NCBI GenBank assembly: GCA_025766275.1
Contig: JAFKAC010000044.1
Span: forward strand, 124,001-188,000
Direction of reading: 5' to 3'
DNA length: 64,000 bases
Origin: Lactarius indigo
Taxonomy: Eukaryota > Basidiomycota > Agaricomycetes > Russulales > Russulaceae
The translations under genes and the position numbers were made by a program. A model generated the notes under the pieces. The model did not search any database. It saw nothing but the letters and a program-made list of their open reading frames with translations, and had not been told where the DNA came from. The first letter of the stretch is position 1; every line of letters starts with the position of its first letter. Positions 25,163-36,238 of this stretch are shown here, one piece after another.

Positions 25163-25909
25163 CTGTTGATAAGTGACCCTTGCACACTTAGCAGCTCGTA
25201 TGGACCGGACTTGCAGCATGGACTGCTTTAGATTAGATATACAGGACTTGTAGATTAGATAGTATTTGATCTGTACAATCTGGACTTATCATTGCATCAT
25301 ACATGACATCACTGTACTTCTATGACATCATACATCCGGACTCTGCGTTGTATAATGCCTTTGTACTTTCCTTTGTTCCATACTTAGCTTTATCTTTATC
25401 ATGATGTCACTATGATATCATTTGCTTCTGGACTCTCCTTATTCTTTCTCCCCTTGTTCTCAGAACGTCCACTCCTTTGTCCATTTGTAGAACAATACTT
25501 CCTTGTACTGTGTGACTTAGTGTTACATCCCTTGTACAGTGTCACTACCAGAAAGTGTATAAGTAGAGTACCATGTACGCTCCTGGTCCACATCAGTTCT
25601 CACTGCTTGTGTGCCAGACAACTCTCTTGCTTTACCTTGCCTGACCCTCTGTTGCTGCTTCAAGCACTTCTGCATATCTCACCACAGACTCTTTAGCCCT
25701 CTGTGAGTATGCTCTTCTACTGTGCTGTTCATCAGACCTGTCTGCCTCTGGGAGGTGACACCTAGCTTTGGCTATTTTATCTTACCTGCCCACACATAAT
25801 TTTTTGCTTACGTATACTAGTTACAACTTTCCCTCGCTCTCACGTCTGAAGACCAGATTTGTATTATGTACTGCCCCGGAATAAAATCGACTCAAAAAAA
25901 AAAAAAAAA
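25163..25909 (+). mobile_element. LTR-like segment (family X) ending in a poly(A) tract
   Basis: Begins TGTTGATAAGTGACCC like 4551. TATA-like GTATAAGTAG near 25557-25566, AATAAA near 25882, then ATCGACTC and an uninterrupted run of 16 A at about 25894-25909. The order promoter, transcribed part, poly(A) signal, poly(A) is that of U3-R at the 3' end of a polyadenylated retroelement mRNA. This suggests insertion of a processed transcript end rather than an ordinary LTR. GACTC occurs on both sides of the A-run. Confidence 0.55.
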
Positions 25910-26870
25910 GACTCGTCAGTGCTCTTGAGAAGGTGCAGTAAGGTGTTGTCAAATCTTCGAGTCAACATTTGCATCTTGATAGTCAACCTCCGCGTGGGTT
26001 AAAGCTGTTTCAGGTGACATCTTTGAGAAGCATAGGAAAGTGGCGTGCTTCAAGACGAGGATAACAGCTTGACAAAAGTTAAATAGGCACTAAAAACAAT
26101 AATGTGAAATACCAAGAATCAAATGATGACCGGCGCCGAGACTAGTGGTAATAAGCTAGAGAGATAAAAATCATAAGCCAGGGATAGATGAGCGTAATTC
26201 GAAGAGAACACATTTTGAATGGCAGGAAGTGACATAATCTGCACTGCCTGAAGGACAAGTGAGATTTTTGGTCCGGTGAATATACAGAAAGCACTTACAA
26301 ACTAGAGAACTAGAGGTGAACACCATTAGTAAGCTAGAAAGGGGAGCATGGACGCACGCGCTAGTTGATCAGGGATAAGTAAGATCAATGAAGAGTAGAA
26401 AACAGGTATGGTCAACGGGCAAAGAACGCAGAAAGGCATATGGCAACCCACATCCTGAACATCCAACGACAAGAGTCATCAGCAGGCTCGAATCACAGCG
26501 ACATACGGCAGCCATTTACCAACTGGATGGACAGCTGAGGACAGCCATCGTCAGCAGGCCTGAAATCCAGCAGACAATAGCAGCCACTCACTCCCTGGAG
26601 AGCCGAAGACAACCGTCGTCAGCAGGCTCGAAACAGCGAGCCACGGAAGCCACTCACATCCTAGCATGCCAAGGACAGCCGTCGTCAGCAAGCTCGAAGC
26701 ACAGAGACACATGGCAGTTACTCACATCCTGGCATGCTGAGGACAGCCATCTTCAGCAGGCTCGAAACACAACGACACATGGCAGCGACTCACTCCCTGA
26801 AGAGCCGAAGACAGCCATAATCAGCAGGCTTGAAACACAGAGAGCAATAGCAGCTACTCACAATCTGGAA
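25910..26870 (-). pseudogene. GTPase copy 3 remnant: 3' exons and short intron array only
   Basis: Matches copy 2 from about 56907 onward in the same orientation. The 3' coding exon region is at 25910-26075, followed by the upstream exon around 26215-26260. It then has about nine spacer positions (26280-26865), most still with YAG, 3 nt, GTRNGT. One 5' splice site has decayed to GCGTGC and one 3' site is lost. All G-domain exons are missing; beyond 26870 the sequence jumps to the neighbouring plus-strand unit. Confidence 0.75.
26430..26866 (-). repeat. Short mini-intron array (array 3)
   Basis: About seven units with period near 68 bp, in the same orientation as array 2. Spacer triplets on the minus strand include ATT, GGA, GAT, TTG and GAT, all 3 nt long, but splice signals are less uniform than in array 2. 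Confidence 0.75.
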
Positions 26871-27360
26871 TGCAGTACACCAACATGGTCAGGTTCGTCG
26901 ACCTCGTACACAAAAGTTATGGTAACACGACGATTGCTATCTGTGAAGCCTCTCAGCATGAAGCGGATGGTACTTGGAGCAAGCCAGCACCACCTTCCAG
27001 ACAGACAACATTGTTGTTTCCAAGCTTGTCTGGCTTAAACTTGACTGAAATGTCGGCAGCCATTATTTTGAAACGCGCTCGCTGGATGGCCAACATAGCA
27101 CTGGTGTGGGTCCTAACATGGCTGTGCGAAAGAAATTAGCATTCGATGGTGAGGGAAAAGACGGCGAACATGTCGGGTTCCTAAAGAACAGGGGCACCGT
27201 TCTTGAATTTTTTAGACTTGCATTTGACACTGGCATCGTCCTTGAAAACGAGCTCTAGGTCCGGTGTAGGACGTTTTTCGATAAATTCGACAGATATTTC
27301 TACACGAATATCAACCCTGCTCATAAGGAATGGTGGGTATTATATACCTTTTAAATAAAT
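26870..27360 (+). pseudogene. Copy of the small ORF next to the GTPase (paired with 61010-61441)
   Basis: Closely similar to 61010-61441. In the frame that gives MAVRKKLAFDGE and LEFFRLAFDTGIVLENEL there are stops (for instance TAG right after ENEL near 27256), so this copy is broken. Product unknown. It now lies directly beside the array of copy 3, the G domain between them having been deleted. Confidence 0.5.
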
Positions 27361-27393
27361 ATATCTATACGCGAACAGGTCAACCTATGCTTA

Positions 27394-27448
27394 CAGCCGT
27401 TTTCATATCGATAGTCCGTTTTTCGGAAAAGCTACTAGCGGGCTGAGT
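27394..27448 (+). repeat. Left terminal inverted repeat
   Basis: 55 bp, inverted relative to 28630-28684; preceded by the TA duplication at 27392-27393. Confidence 0.88.
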
Positions 27449-27471
27449 GAGCGGAGGTCAAGGATAACCAG

Positions 27472-28290
27472 TTATCTGAGATCCGATCGAAAAAAAATAA
27501 GGCTTATCCTTTTTTTTTTTTCTTTTGTTTCCGCATCGCCCCACTTCCCATCACTGTCAATGCACAATCGTCCAATCGTCGTCACTTTTCTCGAGAAATC
27601 AAGGAGGTGGCCTTGCACATGTCTCATCAAGGGGTGTCTGTTGCTGAGATAGAAGAGTATCTGGGCATCAGTGAGCGATCCATGAGACAGTTGAGGGCGA
27701 ATAAACCGTGAGAGTACCTGCGCCAGCTCACTGTGATGAACCACGCAAAACAAACCGAGCTTCTCTAATTGTGCATTTTTCGTGTACTCCTGTGCACACT
27801 CCTGGGCAGTCCTTGCATACCCAAGAACACCTTCACTCCATTTCTTGGTGTCCTGCGTGGGCAGACTCTTCACCTGTTCATTGACGACGGACATGGCCTG
27901 TTGTAAAGTTGTTGACGCACTCGATCAGACGCTGCCCCACCCCCAACCGCCACTGGATGGCTGTCTCTTGTGTTCAGGAACTGCCTATTGCCTCTCAGTA
28001 GGTGCCAAGTTGGGCGAAGATGTTGAAGGTGAGACGCCTCTGACAGACGAGGAGCCGGGACCCGTGAGGGAGGAGCCATTGACCTTGACGCGCTCCATGC
28101 TCTTCCGAAGAGTCGGGATACCTGACTTGGAAAGGTGGCGATCAACGAGGGATGCCGCTGAACGTGTAGGTTCGGAACTCTTCTGCGTGATCTTGTCAAG
28201 GAAGGCAAGGACCTCGGCGGCTTCTCCAGGGTTGGTAGCTATGGGAGAAGGGGCGGTCGTCGCAGAGTCGATGCGCTAATCTCAACACGC
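27472..28290 (-). other. Minus-strand ORF inside the mariner-like element
   Basis: An open frame at 27472-27894, with further open sequence to about 28290 in the same direction interrupted by stops, encodes a hydrophilic protein containing QDTKKWSEGVLGYARTAQE. I do not recognise the family. It may be a captured gene fragment or a cargo exon; it does not resemble a transposase. Confidence 0.35.
27563..27711 (+). pseudogene. Transposase N-terminal helix-turn-helix fragment
   Basis: The frame encodes SREIKEVALHMSHQG followed by EIEEYLGISERSMRQLRAN, then a stop. This is the shape of the N-terminal HTH of fungal Tc1-type DDE transposases (a REIK helix, then LGIS and a recognition helix). There is no ATG in frame and no catalytic domain follows. 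Confidence 0.6.
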
Positions 28291-28629
28291 ACAAATTCAA
28301 CAGCAAATATGGTGGAAAACAAACCCTCGACGAGTCTGATGAGGGTGTATATCATGTTGGTTCGTGGTGTTTTATTGTCCTTACAGCATATATGAGGGGC
28401 AAACGCGTCCACTGCCAGAGGTTATAACTAGTGCGCAAGTCAATGAAGATGCCGAATGAATCAGTGTGCTATCATTCCTCTATCCCTGAATGCGTAGATT
28501 GCGCAAAGTCGTGATAATCTCAACTTGCCTCTTTTCTTTTTTCTTTTTTCTTTTTTCTTTTTTCTTTTCTTTTTATTTCACCAAAAAATACGGTAAGTCT
28601 CGGCAAATATGCCGACGGGGGATCCCGGA

Positions 28630-28684
28630 ACTCAGCTCACTAGTAGCTTTTCCGAAAAACGGACTATCGATATGAAAACGGCTG
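28630..28684 (-). repeat. Right terminal inverted repeat
   Basis: 55 bp, inverted relative to 27394-27448; followed by TA at 28685-28686. Confidence 0.88.
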
Positions 28685-28695
28685 TAAGTGTAAGC

Positions 28696-28870
28696 TATAG
28701 TAATATTATATTTGAATCACACCCGCTGAGGGGAAAGAGGAGGATAGCGTCTGAGAAGGACGCTCGTTTTTCCTATATGATGGACACGACGTGCTATTAC
28801 ATACAAAGATTCAATCGGAGTTTATATCTTAGCTCGGATTCAGCCGGTCGATACCGACTGCTTCCTAACA
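28696..28870 (-). repeat. 3' LTR of copia element D
   Basis: 175 bp, on the minus strand TGTTAGG...ACTATA; preceded inward by purine-rich GAAGGGGAG on the minus strand. Confidence 0.9.
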
Positions 28871-28877
28871 CTCCCCT

Positions 28878-31800
28878 TCACGTCGGTTTCAATCCCATTT
28901 CTTCTGTATGCCTTTTATGCTTTGGTCTTGGCAACACTTTTGTGAGGATGTCAGCTGTTTGGTCTGGGTCACGACAATCTCCTAATTCCACCACACCATC
29001 CGCCACCAACTCTCGGATTAAATGCCATCGTGTGGCAAGATGTTTTGATCTTTTGTGGAACTTCGGATTTTTTGCCATCGCCGTCGCACTCATGTTATCC
29101 TCTTGAATTAGTGTGGGATATTCTTGACCGTAGCCTAACTCTTCATATAGGTTCCTCAGCCATGAAGCTTCCCGGCTTGCCTCGGATAAGGCAATATATT
29201 CTGCCTCAGTCAAGGATAGAGCCGTTATTGATTGTTTCTTTGACATCCAGGTAATTGCTCCTCCGCCCGTTAAGAAGACATATCCCGAAACCGATTTGTA
29301 ATCGTCGGTATTGGCATACGCTGCGTCGGAAAACCCATGGAACAAATTGGAGATTTTCGCGTCAAATTTCTTCCTTGAGTAAGTAATTCCGTACGTTTTC
29401 GTGCCAGCGAGATATCTTAATATTCTTTTTAGGGCTCCGGTATGCTCCAGACTCGGATTGGCTGTATATGAGGCCAGTCTGTTAACGGCATATGCTATAT
29501 CCGGTCTGGTTGCATTTGCCAGAAACTGGAGTTCGCCAAGCAACCTCGCGTAGGAGTTGCTCCTACTCCCCTCGTTCCCGTCCGGATTAGGTAAGAGCAT
29601 CATATTGGAGTCGAGTGGAGTCGCCACGGGATTAGCACGCTGCATGCCCTCCTTCTCGAGGATGGCTTCTATATATTTTTGCTGCGTTATTTTGATTTCC
29701 GTGTCGTCTCAGGTTATTTCTATCCCGACGATCTTAGTTGGCTCTCCCATGTCTGTGACTTCCCACTCTGAACGTAAGTCTTCTTTTGTATGCTCCATAG
29801 CTTCCGTTGACGTTGCAAACAGCATGAGGTCATCGACCCATACAGTTATTATCTCCAGGTCGGCTCCCCTTCTGACGTATGCACATGGATCAGCCTTTAA
29901 AGAGGTGAATCCGTGTTTGTTTAATTTATCGTCGAGCTCTTTATTCCACTCACGCCCGGACTGTTTAAGTCCATATAGGGTTTTTATGAGCAGACATACT
30001 CGATCTGTGCCATCTTCGTAGCCTTCGGGTTGCCGCATATAGACCTTCTCTTTGAGGATACCATTTAGGTAAGCTCCTTTCACATCCATTTGCTGGGTGC
30101 GGAGGTCAACTATAGCGGCTAGCGCGAGAATTGCTCGAAGTGTTTCGAGTCTTACTACCGGGGAAAATGTTTCGTTATAATCATATCCCGGTCTCTGCGC
30201 ATACCCTTTTGCAACTAGACGGGCTTTATATTTAAGTAGGTTTCCAGCTTTGCCGTACTTCCTTGTGAAGACCCATTTATTCGCGATGGGAATGGAATTC
30301 GCAGGTGGCTCGGTGAGTTTCCACGTGCCAGTCTGACTAAGCTGTTTCAGCTCGGCTTCAACCACGCGTTCCCATTCTGGCCACTCTGGTGTTTCCTTCG
30401 CCTCTTTGAGGCTCTTCGGATCACCAATCATTGCTGTCCCCAGTGTGGCAATAACCTCATCTTCATCTTCTGTATCCGAAAACGGGTTTTCTAATTGCCT
30501 GTAGTCTTTGCGTACACCACGCGTTTTTCGGGGTTGTAGTTCGGGATCTTCTGGTGTGTCATCACTTCTCTTCCTCTTTAGTCTACTGCCGGAGGCTATA
30601 GGTTGTCTATCTTCTGTAGTACTGGCGGACAGGGTGCCTCGTTCTCCCAACTCCCCTTCACGCTGTGCGTCCGGCTCGATTAATATCGGCTCGGTGGGGG
30701 AATTGTTTTGGGATTTATCGAGGAATTTAAAATTCCGAGAGGTGAGAATTTTTTGCGTTTCCGCGTTATAATATTGAACGGCTTTTGATCCATCTTCATA
30801 TCCTACAAAGGCACGACGCAGCAATTTTGATAACATTTTCCGCTGCATAGCTTGACCTTGCAGGAGCACCCAAACTGGTGTGCCGAATTCCTGAAGGTGA
30901 GTAACATCGGGCTTTTCACCGAACCACATTTGATAAGGTGTTACCCTTTCTAGGGCTCGTGTGTAAGACCGATTTCGTATATACGCTGCATGTTTTACAG
31001 CGTATTCCCACAAGATTTCAGGCATCTCTTGTCCGCGTAACATCGCACGGGCAAGTTCGACCAATGTGCGATTTGCACGTTCAGCTATACCATTTTGAGC
31101 AGGTGAGTATGGTGCGGTCATTTGATTTTCAATTCCGCGCTCATGACACCATGTTTGTAGGATATCGTTTATAAACTCCTTCCCGCAGTCTGTCCGTGTA
31201 GCTCGCGGGGGTTTATGATTAGTCTCAAGGTATGTCAGATATTCTCTGACTCCCTGGGCTGCTTGATCCTTTCCTTTTAGGAAGCGGACCGTTATATATC
31301 GCGACGCATCGTCGACAAATAGGAGGAAGTATTGATTGCCATTAATGGAGGCTTTGTCATACTTTCCCCACAGGTCGATATGAGTAAGTTCACCCGGCGT
31401 AGTTAGTTTCTTTATTTTCTCGCCATAGGGTTCTTCTGCGTGTTTTGCTTCTATGCATGTTATGCAGTCGGGTTTAATCGATCGCAAGTCCACGCTGAAC
31501 CCTTTGACAAGTCCGTCGTCCTTGAGCTTCTTCAGCCCAGTATAACTAACATGTCCAAAGCGTTTATGCCATGTCTCCCAACTTGGGAAATCTTCGGACG
31601 TTGTAAAAACGTGTACGTCATCCATCCTTTTCTGTGTGGCATTGCGGACGTTTACGTCGAGCTTGTACAGATTATTATCTGCCAATTGCCCAACGGCGAT
31701 TGGTTGTTCTTCTTTATTGATCAGTGTGAGCATTCCGTGTTTAAATGTACTGCTTCCGCCTGCACGATCCCAACGTCCCAAGGATATTAAATTATTTTTA

Positions 31801-33200
31801 TTGGACGGGATATGTAGGACGTCCTCGAGTCGCAAAAGGTAAGTTTTACCATTTAGTTGCGATTCGAGTTCGACCGTTCCACGTCCTTTTATAGGGACTT
31901 TGGTACCGCCGACACCGGTAACGGAGGCTTGGTCAAGCTGATCATATTTGACAAATGCGTTTCGCTCTTGTGCGACGTGCGATGTGGTTGCGCTATCAGC
32001 ATACCAGTCATACAAGATAAGGCGGTCATCGATTGCTGTCACATCGCTAGGGTCGTAATCATCGAAATTATAACACTCGCCAAAGTATTCCGACTCTCCA
32101 TTTTTGCTTTCTTCCACGGTGAGCGTCATTTGTTTGTCATATATTGTCGAATTGACTTCTTCAATTTTTGAGGTGGAAGCCTTTCTCGACTTAGCATCGC
32201 CATCGCCATCAGTTCTTTTCTTTTTCCAGCACTTATCCACCGTATGCGAAAATCTTCCACAATTGGTACATCTTGTCTTGCCGAGGAAACGACAGTTTGC
32301 GGTATTATGATTATCTTTTTCACAGTGACTGCAGTGTTTCCGCTTTCGTTTTCCACGGTGACTAGACATACTAGTGGATCCCCCAGATCGGGGATCACTA
32401 ATACGCTGGGAAAGGGAGGATTTATTCCCTATGGCTTGATTGACGATATTGATGGGCACATTTCGTGAAGTGCGCCGTGCGTATTCTTCTTTGATAATCC
32501 CAATAAATTTCTGTGAACTTATTAATTTCTTGGGATCTGTCTCCATCTTGCCGAACTCCCCTCCAATATATGGTTGAGTGTACGGATCCCACGAACGCGG
32601 GAGTGCGTAGGCAATAAGTATCTTAAAATATTGATCAGTCAATGGTATACGCCCACTACATACTTGTATAAGGCGTTCCCATTGTGACTTCATGTTGTTT
32701 AATAGTTCGGGGATGTTTGTAGTTTCGTCGGAGACAATATGGTTCATATTGTAGAGGATCTGGAAATAAGTGTTAAGACCTTTCGTCTGATGTACGGCCT
32801 CAAGACTGTTCCAGATTTCTAATGCTGTTGTACAGCGATGCGTATTATTCATTTGAGACTCTGTTATATTATTCGTGATGAGGATTTGGGCATAACTATC
32901 GTTGTCGTCCCAAATCTCCGCATTCCGAGGACTGGTTGGCCGCGGGAGAGTGCCTTGTACGTGCTGCAATACATGACAGTACCGCAACATCATTAGCATT
33001 CTTCCGCGCCATATCCCCCAGTTCTCATCGGTCAGCGGCTCTATCACGCGAGTCACAGATGAATCAGGGGCTTTTGCTCGTTTGAGATATATTTTCTCTT
33101 CCTTTTCTTCCTCGGACGAATTACTTTGATCGTCTTCTTCATCCAGTCGCCATGTGGGCGAATTGCTTTCGTCGTCATCGTCGGGTCGCCACGGCGGCAT
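28878..33200 (-). CDS. Copia D Gag-Pol polyprotein with one internal stop
   Basis: ATG at 33200, stop at 28878-28880; one TGA at 29709-29711 splits it (1163 codons, then the rest), where arginine CGA would fit. Order: UBN2-type gag, two zinc knuckles (one is CTNCGRFSHTVDKC) near 32230-32330, protease DSA near 32010, pre-integrase zinc segment near 31450-31560, integrase core, reverse transcriptase with KARLVAKGYAQ and VDDLM, and RNase H ending near the 3' LTR. The stop lies between the reverse transcriptase core and RNase H. Confidence 0.9.
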
Positions 33201-33289
33201 ATTACGGGGTGTTTCTTTAGTATGAGGGTAGATTTTGACTATAGCAGCTGTAGAATTTCCTGGCCAACAAGTTTTAAGCTATGGGGCCA

Positions 33290-33301
33290 GGGCCCATAAC
33301 C
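33290..33301 (-). promoter_or_regulatory. Primer binding site of copia element D
   Basis: Minus-strand GGTTATGGGCCC directly after the 5' LTR. It is complementary to a GGGCCCATAACC sequence, an anticodon stem-loop containing CAU, as used in half-tRNA initiator-Met priming by copia. Confidence 0.7.
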
Positions 33302-33476
33302 TATAGTAATATTATATTTGAATCACACCCGCTGAGGGGAAAGAGGAGGATAGCGTCTGAGAAGGACGCTCGTTTTTCCTATATGATGGACACGATGTGC
33401 TATTACATACAAAGATTCAATCGGAGTTTATATCTTAGCTCGGATTCAGCCGGTCGATACCGACTGCTTCCTAACA
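33302..33476 (-). repeat. 5' LTR of copia element D
   Basis: 175 bp; matches 28696-28870 except for one CpG transition (GACGTG there, GATGTG here). Confidence 0.9.
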
Positions 33477-33481
33477 TAAGC

Positions 33482-34120
33482 TATTCGACTAACTGACCTT
33501 GATAGCTTGATCGTCCATATCGGTCCCAAATCGCGAATTCGATTCCATCCCAAGATATGATAAATTTGGTTTTCTAAGCCTTGGTGCTGTGTGAAGAACT
33601 CTGATGAAGCAAAGATGGATGTAAGAGCGACGGATGGAAATAGACAGACGCAAGAAAGCCATGAGCCACACGCATGTGTGGAAACAGCGCATTGAGGAAG
33701 CGCCCGCCGTTCTATTCCCACTTTCTCTTCCATGACACGGATGACGACCCGACAACTTGCCTGGAACTGTCAAGCCTCCGACGACGCAGGCTAGTCGACG
33801 ATGCTGATTGGATCGACTCATGGCTGCGGGGTTTCCCTTAATACCAAACTTTTTTCATTACTTTCATTCACACTGATTTATCAGAAACAGTCAGCTCGAC
33901 AATACCTCCCTTAGTTAAACTTGTGACCCTCTCAACGACCCACGCAAAACTTCAAAAAGGCAAACCAAGCCTACCTCTTAAATGGCATAAACACCCAATT
34001 ACAAGATGTCGGTCTGGCTCAAAACTCAAAAAGGAACCCCCCCCCGTGTGTGCCTACTGATCTCAGGGTAAGCAATGCAGAAAAACTTGAATCACCATCT
34101 TCTCTGTCTTTCTTGCCAAG
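33482..34120. other. Duplicated flanking sequence, no clear gene
   Basis: Similar to 61500-62110 and continuing the third module copy that was interrupted by the mariner-like element and copia D. The shared stretch has small open frames but no recognisable protein. Confidence 0.4.
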
Positions 34121-34129
34121 CTGGACACT

Positions 34130-34767
34130 GATCAATCTTTCCCAGTATCTGCCGCGTAACCCGCGTCGCAAAGACGCAATGACGTCAAGCCCAGACTCTT
34201 GTCGCTCATGTAGCTAGCGGCTTTCCCCTCCATGTGCGATGGCCCATCTGATGCATCGGAACTGGCACCTCCCAGGAGCGCCAACACGAAGGAGTAGATG
34301 TAGTAACGATTCTACATCCATGAACTCGCCACAGTATTGCTCGTGCCTAACGCCCACAGTCCGGTTGGGTGTCGCAGCTGGCCAGTCGAGGATGTCTGGG
34401 CATGAGTTGGAGAACAAGCGGTTCGGTTCGGGCTCAACAAGATTGGTACGTGCTTTCCGCTTCCAGTCATCCCCTCTCTCTCGAATTCTCGGATAGACCT
34501 AGTGCCGTGCAAGAAATCACATACCCGACTGGAGCTCCACTCCATGACCCTAACGTTATGCTCCCGCTTCCCGACCTGATACCAGCGCACGAATTTCCCT
34601 TGGTACTGCACCAGCGCACTCCGCCTTTCCATGGTATACAGGCCGAGCGGGGGCACAGGCGGTCGCATTATGTCTGCTGGAATACCCATCCGTTCAAACT
34701 GGTTCCGGTGGACTGTGGTCATAGGTTGGGTAAAAATTGTTTTCGGCGCATCACAGTCATGTCTCAA
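34130..34767 (-). pseudogene. Unknown multi-exon gene of the duplicated module (copy in module 3)
   Basis: Minus-strand exons inferred by comparison with 62124-62740. An upstream exon encodes ALVQYQGKFVRWYQVG, followed by a likely intron (GTATGTG...CTAG at about 34502-34530). A C-terminal exon encodes LALLGGAS, then HMEGKAASYMSDKSLGLTS, ending with a stop near 34130. An in-frame TAG near 34311 precedes the last part, so this copy may be broken or spliced there. Family not recognised. Confidence 0.45.
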
Positions 34768-34799
34768 TGATCTGATCTATCTCCCAACGTCATAGGAAA

Positions 34800-35135
34800 G
34801 ACAGTATGTGTGTATGTATCATTTTCTGATACCTACTCGTTACAAGACCTTGTCATGAATTCAATTATACTGCACTTGACCACTATTTTCTGACAGAAGA
34901 GGAGCACAGTGTGCGATTCAGGACAGTTTAAACAAGATAATGAATTGCTGAGTATGTATCATGTATTATGTACATCGTAGAAGTAACGTGATGTATACGA
35001 GCTTTATGACCAAACTATAGACAGCTATAATAGGAGGATATCGGATAGCGATCGCTCAGGACAAACGAAAAGGCGAGTGGCCATCTGAATGGAGACCCGA
35101 ACCCTTCTTTCCTTAGAAAAAAGGTCAAGTCGCAA
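34800..35135. other. AT-rich intergenic stretch of the module
   Basis: Similar to 62760-63080, with shared words such as TTTTCTGATACCTACTCG and TATAGACAGCTATAAT. No coding sequence seen. Confidence 0.4.
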
Positions 35136-35227
35136 TTATTGTGGTGATTGAATGAGAGAGATATACGCACAAAGAGGACATCCAAAAAAAGAGAGAAGAG
35201 AAATGAGCACGCATGAGTTCAGTTCAC

Positions 35228-35628
35228 CGTTCGAGTTCCTAATCCGCCCCCGAAGGGAAGACGACGCATCGTAATGCCGACCCATGTGGAAACCGTGTCC
35301 ACAGCGCTCGAGGCGACGGGCGTTCTTCCGCCTTGGCAGCTTCGGCTGCCAGCGTAGCCCGGAGGCAGAGCATATGAAGCGCCTGCACATTCAGCAATGG
35401 CAATCCGGCCGCCCGTACGGCGCTTGAAGCAAGACCTGGAAATGAATAGTCAGAGAAAGAGCCAAGGGGGGCAGCCATCTGAAGTGTCGTCGAGACTCAG
35501 CTCGAGCCCCTCGAGGCCCATCCGTATTTCCTGGCGTGCTTAATAAGAGTGCGCACGTCCATATCGGGCGCAAGGGCATGTATGGGCCCTTTCAGTACGC
35601 CGCCTTGCATGCCAAAAGCGCCGCGGGG
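35228..35628 (-). pseudogene. 3' part of a leucine-rich F-box-like gene (module 3), cut by copia E
   Basis: Minus-strand exons encode ALAPDMDVRTLIKHARKYGW and a C-terminal exon with LNVQALHMLCLRATLA. Both pair with the copy at 63160-63600, and the upstream exon continues on the far side of copia E at 49751. Resemblance to agaricomycete F-box/leucine-rich proteins is my impression from composition and spacing, not an identified domain. Confidence 0.45.
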
Positions 35629-35633
35629 TGTAA

Positions 35634-36137
35634 TGTTGCATTTCGGCACACTCGACCCGGCCGACTCGAACCCCCACAAAAACAACACCGCCGCGATAAT
35701 GCGCGGCGGCTCAAGATCCACCATTTCCATTTCCATTCCCATTCAAACGTCGCAAGTCTCATAGGGGTCTAACTCCCCTTTCTACTCCATTTCTCGACAC
35801 TGCTTCAACTCCTGTTTCATGGCTTTGTATGGCCCGTGCGCCTTTATATTTCTTTACTCTACTTTGTTACTATTATCCTTAAAAATGTATCTAAATTGTA
35901 TTTAAATGCGCTCGTTTGTACTCGAAATATCATCCAGTTGTTCCTCCTCTATCCCTCTCGTGTGCCTCTGAATTCTTCTCCAAAGCAAGCTTCACCTTGC
36001 CTTTGCTCATCTTTGCTTGTCTTCTACCATCGCTCGACTTCGCGCCTTTCTCGTCGCCAATTGAACCGGCCCTTCGGATCTTATCACCCGACCAGCACAC
36101 TTAGCCGGATCGCCCCTATCGCCCGATCTTTACACCA
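35634..36137 (+). repeat. 5' LTR of copia element E
   Basis: 504 bp, TGTTGCATTTC...TTACACCA. Seven or so differences from the 3' LTR, all at CpG sites. Confidence 0.92.
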
Positions 36138-36138
36138 A

Positions 36139-36151
36139 GGTTATGGGCCCT
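36139..36151 (+). promoter_or_regulatory. Primer binding site of copia element E
   Basis: GGTTATGGGCCCT one base after the LTR, the same initiator tRNA-Met anticodon-region match as in element D. Confidence 0.7.
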
Positions 36152-36238
36152 GACGCTGCAGTCTAAATCCGATATTACCGAGAATCTATCAGCGCGTACC
36201 TTTCATTATCCGAAACCTCACTTATCGTATTTGTCATC

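Larger units (their letters stand above)
27394..28684 (+). mobile_element. Tc1/mariner-like DNA transposon, defective
   Basis: 1291 bp with 55-bp terminal inverted repeats (27394-27448 and 28630-28684, about two mismatches) beginning CAGCCGTTTT and flanked by TA on both sides. The undisturbed site is inferred from the paralogous sequence near 61494. It contains a piece of a transposase DNA-binding domain but no DDE catalytic core that I can see. The interior also has T-rich microsatellite at 28530-28575 and a minus-strand ORF. Confidence 0.8.
28696..33476 (-). mobile_element. Ty1/copia element D, nearly intact
   Basis: 4781 bp with 175-bp LTRs at both ends and the 5-bp duplication TAAGC (28691-28695 and 33477-33481). 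Primer site next to the 5' LTR matches the anticodon-loop region of initiator tRNA-Met. One long polyprotein with a single TGA. The LTRs differ at one position (ACG versus ATG). It inserted seven bases from the right end of the mariner-like element. Confidence 0.93.

Noticed and set aside
28520..28580. T-rich run (CTTTTTT repeats) as a terminator
   Set aside because: It lies inside the mariner-like element with no adjoining gene end; a simple microsatellite is the better reading.
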